A stretch of DNA of 24,353 nt from a virus: IMG/VR virus record IMGVR_UViG_3300007519_000629, positions 1-24,353 of that record. One strand, written 5' to 3'. The notes beneath the pieces were generated by a model. It was not told the origin of the DNA. It did no database searches and saw only the letters and a list, made by a program, of their open reading frames with translations. Position numbers and translations under genes: made by a program. Below, piece by piece: positions 1 to 9,700 of the stretch (its first letter is position 1; each line of letters opens with the position of its first letter).

Positions 1-31
1 AACTCTGTATTCTCGAGTCAAGACCCAATAG
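1..31 (+). CDS. C-terminal end of an upstream gene (partial)
   Basis: An open frame enters from the left edge and reads T-L-Y-S-R-V-K-T-Q before a TAG stop at 29-31, one base before the next ATG. This tight packing matches the rest of the cluster, so it is probably the tail of a real gene. In tailed phages the gene before the portal region is often the large terminase subunit, but nine residues cannot show that. The identity is inference from position only. Confidence 0.4.
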   Translation, partial: TLYSRVKTQ

Positions 32-32
32 C

Positions 33-329
33 ATGATGGATACTTCGATTTTACAGTTTATTATCTTAGGTTTGGCTACCTACAGGATTACTCGTCTATT
101 TATCAGAGACACTATCTTATCCACCCCCCGCGATTGGTTCTGGTCAAAGTTTCCTCCAGAGTCTTCCAAGCTGGGGTATCTTTTAACCTGCGAGTGGTGT
201 TTGAGTTTTTGGATAGGATCATTACTTGTTTTCTCCGCTATCATTATTCCATCGGTAACCTATGTAATCGCTGCAGTATTTGCTGTATCGGCTGTCACGG
301 GTTTGTTGACTGCATATGAAGACAAGTAA
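33..329 (+). CDS. Small membrane protein, DUF1360-like
   Basis: This 98-residue protein has an N-terminal hydrophobic stretch (about residues 5-22) with the T-Y-R-I-T-R-L signature, a central D-x-I-x-x-x-P-R segment, a C-E-W-C motif followed by S-F-W (about residues 53-60), and a long C-terminal hydrophobic segment (about 60-92). This pattern is typical of the DUF1360 family, short membrane proteins found in phages and Gram-positive bacteria with no established function. Two membrane segments with the CxxC near the membrane face are likely. ATG ATG occurs at the start; 33 is used, but 36 is equally possible. No clear Shine-Dalgarno is visible, and coupling to the upstream stop at 29-31 may serve instead. 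Its place just before the portal is common for small accessory genes. Confidence 0.7.
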   Translation: MMDTSILQFIILGLATYRITRLFIRDTILSTPRDWFWSKFPPESSKLGYLLTCEWCLSFWIGSLLVFSAIIIPSVTYVIAAVFAVSAVTGLLTAYEDK

Positions 330-356
330 GACTTTATATTCCGCCACTGATATGAC

Positions 357-370
357 AAGGAGTTCTTGTG
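357..370 (+). promoter_or_regulatory. Ribosome binding site fixing the GTG start of the portal
   Basis: AAGGAG at 357-362 lies five bases before the GTG at 368. It supports the rare start codon, because no ATG with comparable spacing lies nearby. Confidence 0.7.
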
Positions 371-2104
371 GGCATTTTCACTAATGATGAATCAACTCCT
401 GTCACCCCCGAACCAAAAAAGGTAAAAGCAAAAAGAACACGATCTATCTTTTCTCGTTCTACTCAGATTGTTCAACAAAACAAGCCTTCAACATCTTCTG
501 TATTTACAAACAATAATTCTGCACAAGCACTTTCATACTTAACCCCTCGCTCTCTTACTGCAGCAGCAGCGCAAGTAAGACTTAATGATAGAGCAGAGTT
601 TGAACAGTTCCGTGTTCGTCGCACCGCTGGTTCTAGTGCATGGCAGCAAGAAGCTTGGGAATACTATGACGCAATCGGTGAAGTTAAATATGCTTTCAAC
701 CTTGTTGCATCTGTTGTATCTCGTATTCGCATTTATGCAGCAGCAATTGATAATCCAGCAGAGAGCCCAGTTTCAGTTAGAGATTCAGCAAAGACAGATC
801 CACGCTTGGCTAACGCAGCAGAGCGTGCACTAGATCGACTAAACTCAGCATATGGCGGACAGGCAGGTTTACTTAAAGATGCAGCACTTAATATTTCAGT
901 TGCAGGTGAATGCTACTTGGTTCAAATGCCAAGTCGTCCAGGACATAACATTCCTGAGTCTTGGGATATTCGCTCTGTCGATGAAGTAACACTTGATCCA
1001 AAAGGTGGCTTCAATGTTATTGGTCGTCGTGAGCAATCTCAAGGTGGTAATACTGGTTTAGTAGATAGACTTTCAAAGGATGCATTTGTAGGACGCATCT
1101 GGCGTTCACATCCACGCTTCTCAGATGAAGCAGACTCATCATTACGCGGTCTCCTCGATCTCTGCGCCGAACTACTTCTTCTTAATCGTACATTTCGTGC
1201 AACAGCACGCTCTCGTCTAAATGCTGGCGCACTTTATCTTCCAGATGGTCTTTCAGTTGCCGCTCAAGGTGATGGAAATTTTCCATACGATTCAGAAGAT
1301 GGAATAGGTCCAAACTTTACAGTTGAAGAAGCAGAAGACGAGTTTGAAGAACAACTCATGGATGCTATGACAACTCCTATTCGTGATGAAGAATCTGCAT
1401 CAGCAGTTGTCCCACTGATTATTCGTGGTCCTGCAGAACTTGGCGACAAGATTAAGCAGTTTAAGTTTGAGCGTTCATTTGACCCACAACTTGCAGAGCG
1501 ATCAGATCGCGTACTAGAGCGCATCTTGCAAGGACTAGATGTTCCAAAGGATGTTGTTACTGGTCTTGCAAATGTTAAGTATTCAAATGCACTTCAGATT
1601 GATGAGACACTCTACAAGGCACACATCGAGCCACTCATGTTACTTATTGCAGATTCCTTAACCGTTGTCTACCTTCGTCCATACCTTATCGCATCAGGAT
1701 TTGAAGAGGCAGAAGTAAATCGCATTGTTGTTTGGTATGACCCATCAGCCATCTCAACTCGCAATGACCGAGCTTCAGATGCAGATGCAGGTCTAGAGAA
1801 GAATGCAATCTCTCTAGCTACATGGCGTCACGCTCACGGCTTCTCAGATCAAGATGCACCAACTCCAACAGAGTTTGCAATTCGTATGATGCAACAGCGT
1901 GGAGTATTCACACCAGAATTAACAGAGGCAATGCTTGGCGCTATCTCTCCAGACATTATGGAAAAGATTCGTGGCGCCCAGCAAGCAGCATCTGTAGCAC
2001 CACTTCCACCAGATGTAGAAGCAGCTCTGCAGCAAGCAGCATCAGGTGCTCAAGAAGCAGGTATTGCATCTGAACCAGTAGCACCAGAAGAGGGAGCACA
2101 GTAA
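368..2104 (+). CDS. Phage portal protein
   Basis: At 578 residues this is the usual size for a portal, the dodecameric ring at one head vertex through which DNA is packaged and ejected. The first 60 or so residues are basic and Ser/Thr/Asn-rich. They end at S-L-T-A-A (residues 62-66), one of the recurring motifs of this cluster. The conserved core starts near residue 88 with an A-W-E-Y-Y-D-A-I-G-E segment, followed by V-A-G-E-C-Y near residue 180. A later stretch (R-I-L-Q-G-L-D-V-P-K-D-V-V-T-G, near 390) leads into the N-A-L-Q-I-D-E-T region, as in portals of actinobacterial phages. The last 50 residues are Ala/Glu/Pro-rich and probably disordered. The gene starts with GTG behind a good Shine-Dalgarno and its stop overlaps the next ATG by one base (TAATG). 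Family assignment is from sequence pattern and gene order, not a database search. Confidence 0.9.
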   Translation: MGIFTNDESTPVTPEPKKVKAKRTRSIFSRSTQIVQQNKPSTSSVFTNNNSAQALSYLTPRSLTAAAAQVRLNDRAEFEQFRVRRTAGSSAWQQEAWEYYDAIGEVKYAFNLVASVVSRIRIYAAAIDNPAESPVSVRDSAKTDPRLANAAERALDRLNSAYGGQAGLLKDAALNISVAGECYLVQMPSRPGHNIPESWDIRSVDEVTLDPKGGFNVIGRREQSQGGNTGLVDRLSKDAFVGRIWRSHPRFSDEADSSLRGLLDLCAELLLLNRTFRATARSRLNAGALYLPDGLSVAAQGDGNFPYDSEDGIGPNFTVEEAEDEFEEQLMDAMTTPIRDEESASAVVPLIIRGPAELGDKIKQFKFERSFDPQLAERSDRVLERILQGLDVPKDVVTGLANVKYSNALQIDETLYKAHIEPLMLLIADSLTVVYLRPYLIASGFEEAEVNRIVVWYDPSAISTRNDRASDADAGLEKNAISLATWRHAHGFSDQDAPTPTEFAIRMMQQRGVFTPELTEAMLGAISPDIMEKIRGAQQAASVAPLPPDVEAALQQAASGAQEAGIASEPVAPEEGAQ

Positions 2105-2568
2105 TGCAAGTACAGAAACCAGAACTAGTAAACGCACTAGCAGTTTGCTTAAGTGATGCGGTAGTCCTCTCACTTAAAGTTCAAGGTGCTCACTGGAATG
2201 TTATGGGTCCTGATTTTGCTCAGTACCATAAGTTTTTTCAAAAAATTTATGAAGACCTCTATAGTGCAATAGATCCGCTTGCAGAGGATATGAGAAAGCT
2301 AGGTTCTATAGTTCCATCTCGTTTATTTGAGTTTGCTCGTTTAACAAGCGTTGAAGATAAAGAAGTAGGTTGCATGTGTTTAGATCTTTCAGCAGACATT
2401 CTTGTTGGGATCGAAGCAGCTCTACAGAATCTTACTAAAGCATTTGCAACAGCTGATATGTTAAGTGAGCAAGGAATTGCAAATTTAATTGCAGAACGAA
2501 TTGATATGCATCAGAAATGGCAATGGCAGTTAACATCAACGCTTACACCAGTAACTGAGGGAATATAG
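2104..2568 (+). CDS. Dps-type ferritin (DNA-binding protein from starved cells family)
   Basis: This 154-residue protein has the Dps signature: A-H-W-N-V-x-G-P-D-F, then Y-H-K-F-F, then I-D-P-L-A-E-D. The inter-subunit ferroxidase ligands of the family appear intact as His30, His42, Asp57 and Glu61. Dps proteins form 12-subunit shells that oxidise and store iron and, in many bacteria, bind DNA and protect it from peroxide. The ORF is full length for the family. There is no long Lys/Arg-rich N-terminal tail, so direct DNA binding through such a tail is not supported. The start overlaps the portal stop by one base, and an AGGGAG sits about seven bases upstream, so translation is probably coupled to the portal. 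Its place inside the head operon suggests use during assembly or inside the virion, or simple co-expression late in infection. I cannot tell which. Confidence 0.85.
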   Translation: MQVQKPELVNALAVCLSDAVVLSLKVQGAHWNVMGPDFAQYHKFFQKIYEDLYSAIDPLAEDMRKLGSIVPSRLFEFARLTSVEDKEVGCMCLDLSADILVGIEAALQNLTKAFATADMLSEQGIANLIAERIDMHQKWQWQLTSTLTPVTEGI

Positions 2569-2573
2569 TAAAA

Positions 2574-3761
2574 ATGGCAACTCAGTGGACTTTTGACGAT
2601 CAAGGCGGTACAAATAAGGAATATCTTCCTATTGACGCCATCCTTGCTGGTGCAGAAAATCCTTGCTGGGATGGCTATAAGCAAGTTGGAATGAAAAAGG
2701 GTAAAGGTGGGAGGATGGTTCCCAACTGCGTTCCTACTGATGCATCAGATGACTCAGAAGATTCAGAGTTTGCAGCAAAGAAAAGAACAATCTCTCAAAC
2801 TCCTGCCCCTAAGAAAGACAATATTAAAGGTTCAAATAAAAATAAAAAGGGATCTGCATCAGGATCAAAGAAAATCAATTTTTCAAAGTCTGTGGAAGCA
2901 TCTCTTGGTAAAAAAGTTTCAGACCACAATGAAAAAGCAAACAAAGGCCGTCGTGCAACTCTAGGAATGCTTAAGGCTGTCTATCGTCGTGGAGCTGGAG
3001 CTTTCTCTGGATCACACCGCCCCGGCATGAATCGCAACCAATGGGCTATGGGCCGTGTTAACGCCTACCTTCGCTTACTTAAGTCTGGTAAGCCAGCAAA
3101 CGCTAAATACACAACAGATAACGACCTTCTACCATCTGGTCACCCTAGATCATCTAAGAAATCTAACTCTATAATTGCATCAGCAGGTTTAGTACCTGAA
3201 GAAAAAGATTTAGCGGATGCGCTAATAGAGATTGCAGAAAAATATGGAAAATTCAATGAAGACGCCACAGGAATTTGGGCAGGATACACACCTCCAGCAG
3301 AAAACGATGTCAAAGACATCGGAGTCAAGTGCTCTTCATGTGTTCTATATATGGGTAATGGCCAATGCAGAATCCTCGAAATGGAAGTCGAAGACGAAGG
3401 TAAGTGTCGTTTCGCGGTTATTCCAGACGGCGTCGTTGATGTTGGAGTTCTTGAAGCCGAAAAAATAGGAAACACAGTTGAGTCAGAAGATGAACTAGCA
3501 CAGCTAGCTCAAGAATGGCGTTACGAAAACGAATTATCAGTAGAAATTAAAAAAGAAGAAGAATACGAATCTCCAGAAGAAGCTATCCTTGCTCTTACTG
3601 AGTTCTCAGATCTCGGGTATGAAGGGGAACACGCTATTCGCGCTTCATGGCTTCGTGGTGTACGAAACGGAGAAAACCCATTTAAAAGAGCAGCAAACTT
3701 TGCAGTTCTAGGTAAAGATAGTCTTGACTCTGATCTTATGCCTCTTACCGAGGACTATTGA
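2574..3761 (+). CDS. Phage head-region protein with C-W-x-G-Y, K-G-R-R and four-Cys modules
   Basis: This 395-residue protein has no named function that I know, but it is built from short modules that recur in phage head-gene clusters. Residues 30-54 form a P-C-W-D-G-Y ... P-N-C-V-P segment (Cys31, Cys52). Residues about 65-115 are Lys/Ser-rich and likely disordered. Residues about 117-195 hold a basic module (H-N-E-K, G-R-R-A-T-L, Y-R-R-G-A-G-A, N-A-Y-L-R-L-L-K-S-G) ending in D-L-L-P-S-G-H-P. Residues 253-278 hold four cysteines spaced C-x2-C-x8-C-x12-C, probably binding zinc or an iron-sulfur cluster; I recall similar motifs near XkdF-type phage proteins. The C-terminus is acidic. The D-L-L-P-x-x-H-P motif and the following S-(I/M)-x-A-S-A recur near the N-terminus of the next protein. 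The stop overlaps the next ATG (TGATG). An accessory head-maturation or internal virion role is inference. Confidence 0.6.
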   Translation: MATQWTFDDQGGTNKEYLPIDAILAGAENPCWDGYKQVGMKKGKGGRMVPNCVPTDASDDSEDSEFAAKKRTISQTPAPKKDNIKGSNKNKKGSASGSKKINFSKSVEASLGKKVSDHNEKANKGRRATLGMLKAVYRRGAGAFSGSHRPGMNRNQWAMGRVNAYLRLLKSGKPANAKYTTDNDLLPSGHPRSSKKSNSIIASAGLVPEEKDLADALIEIAEKYGKFNEDATGIWAGYTPPAENDVKDIGVKCSSCVLYMGNGQCRILEMEVEDEGKCRFAVIPDGVVDVGVLEAEKIGNTVESEDELAQLAQEWRYENELSVEIKKEEEYESPEEAILALTEFSDLGYEGEHAIRASWLRGVRNGENPFKRAANFAVLGKDSLDSDLMPLTEDY

Positions 3762-6700
3762 TGAGCTCAAAAAAGAAAATAGTTCTTTACTCAGCCGAGA
3801 GAGTATTTAGTTCTCGTCAACAAGCACGCATCATTCGTGATGAAGCAGTTGCTATGCTTGAGACAGCAAATGAATTTTCATCTACAAGTCGTAGAGTCGG
3901 TAAGCGCTCTGCCTTTAAAGTAATTGCACGCTCTTTAGAGTCAACTAGAGGTCTTCCATTCTCTATTCGCAAGCATAAAGCCATCACTGAGCTTTCTAAT
4001 TACATTTCATTGGCTAAGCATAATAAAATTAATGGCTTAGTAGCTTTTAACACAGACCTTCTTCCAATCTCACATCCAAAATCTACTCGTCCAAGTTCTA
4101 TGACTGCCTCTGCAATTCTAGAATCACAGATGCTTTGGGTAACTGATGACCCACGCATCACAGATCCAGAAGCAAAGGCTCTTATTGCCTCTGCAATGAT
4201 GTCCCATCCAGATTCTCCAGAGCACATCTACTCTATGAAGCGCATAGAGCTTCTTCCACAAGGCACAGTGCCTTTAGAAGCACTTGTAGCTTCTTACGGT
4301 GATGGAAACTCTCGTGCTGCAAAGTCTGCTCGTGCAAAACTTCAGCGTCGTGACCGTAAAGGTCGCTTCGCTGAGATGTTTGGAACATTTAAAGTTATTT
4401 TAGGTCTTCGTGACGGTGGACGAGCTAGCGCAACAGGTCGCATCCTTGGACAGAACATCTTTAGCCCCGATCTTCTTGATATGGAGCTTTCAGATGGTCG
4501 TATAGCAGCTATTCCAATCAGCCAAGGCGAACAACCAAAGGCAATGCTTGATGACACAAGCGATGAAGCTCGCAAGAGTGGTTTTGTCCGTGTTTCTGGA
4601 GCAAACTATGATGCAAAGGCTCCTGTAGTACCAGAGGACAACCTTACATTCATAGATGCCCCCTCTGGATTTCGTTTAGATAAAGATTATAAAGGTGCTG
4701 GAAAGAAATACACAGACGAAGCCTTCGATGTAGTCATCTATGACAAACCAAGCAAAGATACTCGTGATGTTATTGATAATGCTATTAAGCGTAGCCGCGA
4801 GCGCGATCTTGCAGATCCAAAACAAGTAAAACTTGGAGAAGATGGAAAGATTTGGGATGAAAATCGTAAACTATTTTCTGTAACTCGCCGTGATGAGCAA
4901 ACACCTTTTGTTTTTTCACAAAATTGGAACGACTCTATAGAAGAAATTGCTCGCATTGAAAAAATTGATGATTCTCAAGAGCGCTTTGGTCAGGGAGAAG
5001 ACGAAGAAAATAGCCCACTTGCAGATCAGTTAAAGGGGAAGCCAAAAAAAGCTAAGGCAAGAATTGCAGATGAAGGTGCAAAGACATCTGAAGGTTTTAA
5101 ATACAATGTTCCAGAAGGCTCTATTGAATTAGATCCCGACTTTGATTATGTTCCAGAAGGTACAGAAGATGACCCATCTCGACTAGCTGAAACCTATGAC
5201 AAATCTGAACTTATGGACGGACTTGTTGATGGACTAGAGCCAGTTAACGCTACAACACCTGCTGTAGGACTTGGCCGTCTAAGTCAAGATGATAAAGATG
5301 AAGATCTTGAAGTTCCTGTTGAAGCAATTCTTAGTGCTCTTAAAGAGCAAGGCTCTGATGGTAAGTCTGCTCTTGCTGAGGCATATGACAAGATTAATAA
5401 AAACAAAGAGAATCAGAATGCGTTAAAGGATTCTCGTAAGGGTGAAAAGAAAGCCAAAGCTGCAGAGCCTAAAGACATTGCTGATGTATTTCCTGAAGTA
5501 GCTACGGAGCCAGCTAAACCAGAAGAAGAGGCTCCTATTGAAGAGCCTACTGAAGATATTATTAGTGAGCAGACAGAACTATCTCTTGCAGAAAAATTAG
5601 ATCAGATGCCCGCTTTAGAATCTTTATCTAAAGAAGAAAAGCAATCTATTATTGATGACAATAATAATTACAGCAAATATCTTCCTAAAAATGAAAATGT
5701 CGCTATGCCAGAAGGAATGTACCAGCCTAAAGAATCTACAGAAAAAGATCGCACTGATGCAATCGATCTAGCTAGTTCTTTAGGAGAGAATCTTACAAAA
5801 GAAGATTTAACAGATAATTTAGAAGATGCAATTAAAAATGAAGGAACTGCAGAGTTTCTTTCCAGTGATGAAAATGGGGAGTCAAGTGAAGTATTTATAA
5901 GTGCTGAAGCTCTGCGTGATGCCCTAGCTTTGCGTGGCGAAGATGCAAATAAGATAATAAAGGATATTGCTGAAAGAAATACCCCAGCGACAAAAGAGCC
6001 AACTCCAGAAGAAAAACCTGCAAAAGAAAAGAAGAAGAAGGCTAAGAAGGAAGAGCCAGCTGCCCCTCCAACTCCTCCTACAGAACCCCCAGCAGAGGAT
6101 CCAGCGGCGGAAGAAGAAAAGCCAAAAAAGACTACTAACTATAAGCGAGTTGGAAACCGTACCTTAATTCGTGCAGGAAAAGGTAAGCCATTTAGTGACA
6201 AAGAAGTTAAAGATTTTCTAACAGAGAATGGTTTTGTTTTTTCAGACACTGTAGAGCGTGATGGAAGAACTATTCCCGTAAAAGCAGAGACAGCTATTCA
6301 AACTGATGAAGAGTTTAAAGCTTTTATGCGCGAACTGAGAGATCGTTTTGGTATTGAATTAGAACCACGAAAAGAAACAGCGTTCTCCCCTGCTCAAGAA
6401 CCAATTGACTTTGATGCGCCAGAACCAGGAAAGCCTGTAGTAGAAGAAGTACCTACCCCTGCTGAAGAAGAAAAACCAACCCCTTCCACAAAACCGCTAC
6501 CTAGTGGTCCAAAAATTACAGAAGATAAATCTAAAATCCCTAACGAACTTCCAGATATTTTGCCAGAAGGTTGGACAAAAGACGCTAACAGAATAGCTAA
6601 GAATGATGATGGAAGCCTTTTACTTCTAATAGATCAAAGTGGTAATAAATACTGGGTTCTAGTTGCCGATGGTTTAGGTACTGGAAAAGCGTTTAACTCT

Positions 6701-9700
6701 CCACAAGAAGCATTAGATTACTACGAAAAGAATATAAAGGGCAGAGAATCTTCTGTTAAACCTGTAGATTTAGACAAGCTTAGAGATGAGAATAAGCGTA
6801 AAGAATCAGAGCGTAGAAACACTAAAAAAGATATTCGTATTATTGAAAGGGCGCTTGATTCCGATACACTCGGCCCTGCAGATAGAAAGAATATAGAAGA
6901 AGAACTTAAAAAACTTAAAGAAAATCTTATACAACTTGAAAAAGATCTTGAAGGTAAACCATCTGAAGCAGATCAAGCTCCTACAGTTGCAGAAGATAAC
7001 AAAGACTTTGATGAAGAGCTTAAAAGCGATAAAGAATTTAAAGACCTGCTCGAAGCTCGTAAAGAGATACAGAAGGCAATAGATGAAGCAGATCTTTCTA
7101 AAGATTCTACCCCTGAAGAAAAAAGAGCTCTTCGTGAGGCATATAACGAGTTAACTCGTAGAATCGATGCAATAGTTCTTGGAGACGAAAGAAAGCTTAG
7201 AGACCTAATTGAGAAGCGTCGTAAAGTACAAAAGCAAATTGATGATGCAGATAGCTCGAATAAAGCCACTGCTGAACAAAAGAAAGAACTACGCGATCTT
7301 TACGATAGATTAACTCGTCAAATTGACGCAATAATTCTTGGAGAAGATTCTGAAAAAGAAGAAGGATCCGATGCAGATGCCGCAGTAGATACAGCATTTA
7401 TTGACATCCTCGACGAAGAATCAGATCCAAGAGATGTGGCGTTGGATAGAGTTCTTGACAACATGCGTTCTATGCTAAAGCTTTCTAAAGGAGAAAAGAA
7501 AGATTTAAGAAAACGCAAAAAGCTTCTTCTCAAAATCCTATACAGCACATTTGGTCCTTCAGCTCTTCGTTTAGACAGTAGAGATAGAATAGAAGTTAAG
7601 AATTTTCTTTTCGAGTTAAATAAACTTTCAACTGAAGATCTTGAATATATTGGCAAAGGTGTTAATGAAGAGCTTGGTTGGGAGTTCTTTAGAAACCTTA
7701 AAGAAACTGTGGATCGTCTTGATTCATATATACGATACGAAGGAATCATTACTCGTATTGAATTAGGCGATCCTATTAATCCACAAGGTATAGTTACTCC
7801 CGATAAAACTCAAATTAATGGAACTCCTGAAGTTCAAGAATCTCTCAAAGAATTTACCCCCGACAATACTCTTCACGTTGTCAACTCACTTGGAAAAGAT
7901 CTAAAGGCGGGTGATATTGCATTCCTCCGTGAAGGAGACGAGCTTGTTGAATTTTTTGTAGTTGAGGAAGTTCTTCCAGGAACAGTAATGACTAAGCGAG
8001 CAGATGGAAAACCAGATGTAGAGCAAGTTCAAATTCGTGGATACTATCCAGGACATCAATCGCAAGTTAAGGGTTGGAGTGTTGGTACATCTGTAGAAGC
8101 TATTCGTGGAGAGAAAACAAAAAATATTCCAGCTATGGGAGATAAGCCAGAGATACCAAGTATACCTCTAGGATCACTAAAAGGAAAAGCTTATCAAGAT
8201 AAAAAAGCAGAAATCTCGGCTGTAAGAAAAGAAGCAGGTAAGGTATATACACCTAACTTAAAAGCTACAGATATCCCAGCAGTACTTGTGGCAAAGCCTA
8301 ACTCTTTTGCTAGTGGCTCACGTCCAGCATTTTTTGGAAAAGCTGCAGAACTTGCAAACCTTAAAGATGGAAAAGCAATCTCGGATGCACTCAAAGGTAA
8401 GAGAGTTGTTTTCTTTGACTTTGAAACAATTGGAACTGGGAAGTTTGATAGTGATAATCCAGATGCTCCTATTCAGGTTGCAGCATCTGTATTTGAAGGA
8501 GGAGAAAAAGTTGGGGAGATCAACTTATTCATTAATCCTAGAGAAGCACTAGGTAAGTTCTACTATATAGATGAAGATCCTTCTAAGGGATTAGACCCAG
8601 CAAAACTTCTTACAAGTGATGGAACTCCAGTAGATGATGCATTCTTAGCATCTCAGCCATCTATCGAGGAACAACTTCGCAAGTTTGCAGAGTTTGCTGG
8701 ACAAGATGCAATTTTTGTTGCACATAATGCAGAGTTCGATACTAATACTTTTGAGAAGTGGGCAAAGAAGTTTGGTATTGATTACAACATGGATGGTGTA
8801 ATTGATACTCTAGAACTAGCAAAGAGCATGACACCTAAGGGTAATAAGCTAGGTCAAGTTGCTAAGCGTTATGGAATTGAAAAGACAGATGAAGAATGGC
8901 ACGATGCCAGAACTGACTCTGAGGTACTTCCACAAATCTTAGAAGGCTTGCTTGCAGATATGAAGCCTGATAATAAAGAATTTGACAATGCTACTCGCCT
9001 TGCTGAGTTTGAAGCTAAGCGTTCTTCATACAATGAAAAGATGGAAGCATTTAAGAAGCAAGAAGCAGAACTAGTCACTGCAGAGGCTGTAAAGCGTGGA
9101 ATGTCTGGCGAGCAAGTATCTATTGACGAGATGCTTGGAAAAGATAAAACAACCTCTGGCTTTGGCTCAGAAGGAAGTACAGACTCTGCAGAAGAGTATG
9201 CACTTGACTCTATCTTTGGCGAAAAGATTAATAACTCTTGGATTGAAGACGACGAGAATACATTTATCGTTGATGAAGGTGGCGCAACTGTTGGAGACAT
9301 CAAGATTGGTGACTTTGTACCTGCTGAAGGCGGCGGATACCATGAAGTTATAGATCTCCAACAAGATCCAGAAGATCCAAATGGAACTATTGTTGTTCGC
9401 AGAATTGTTGCTACTGGCGAGTTTTACAGTACTAGAGTAAAAGAGAAGAAGTCTCCAGGTATTGGCTGGTCTAATGGTCAAATTCTTAAAGGAACCTTGC
9501 GTCGTCGCAACGGACTATCTGGAAAGACAGCTGCAGAAATTAAAGATCTTGCATCTAAGCCAGTAGTAGTTGCTCCAGAACCTAAGACAAAAGAAAAGAC
9601 TCCTACACCTAAGGGTAAGAAGTCAATAACTCCAGAAGAAACACAGAGTGTTGTATCGGATGCTATCGAAACAATTACTTCTGGTTCTAAGTCAGATGCA

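Noticed and set aside
3758-3760. TTG as start of the polyvalent protein
   Set aside because: ATG 3761 is three bases later, gives a TGATG overlap with the previous stop and has a better Shine-Dalgarno spacing.
7318-7749. 143-codon open frame on the - strand
   Set aside because: It is a Ser/Arg-rich shadow of the coiled-coil coding region, with no sign of independent coding.
8869-9303. 144-codon open frame on the - strand inside the polyvalent gene
   Set aside because: It is a Ser-rich shadow of the exonuclease region with no domain and no ribosome site, in an all + strand cluster.
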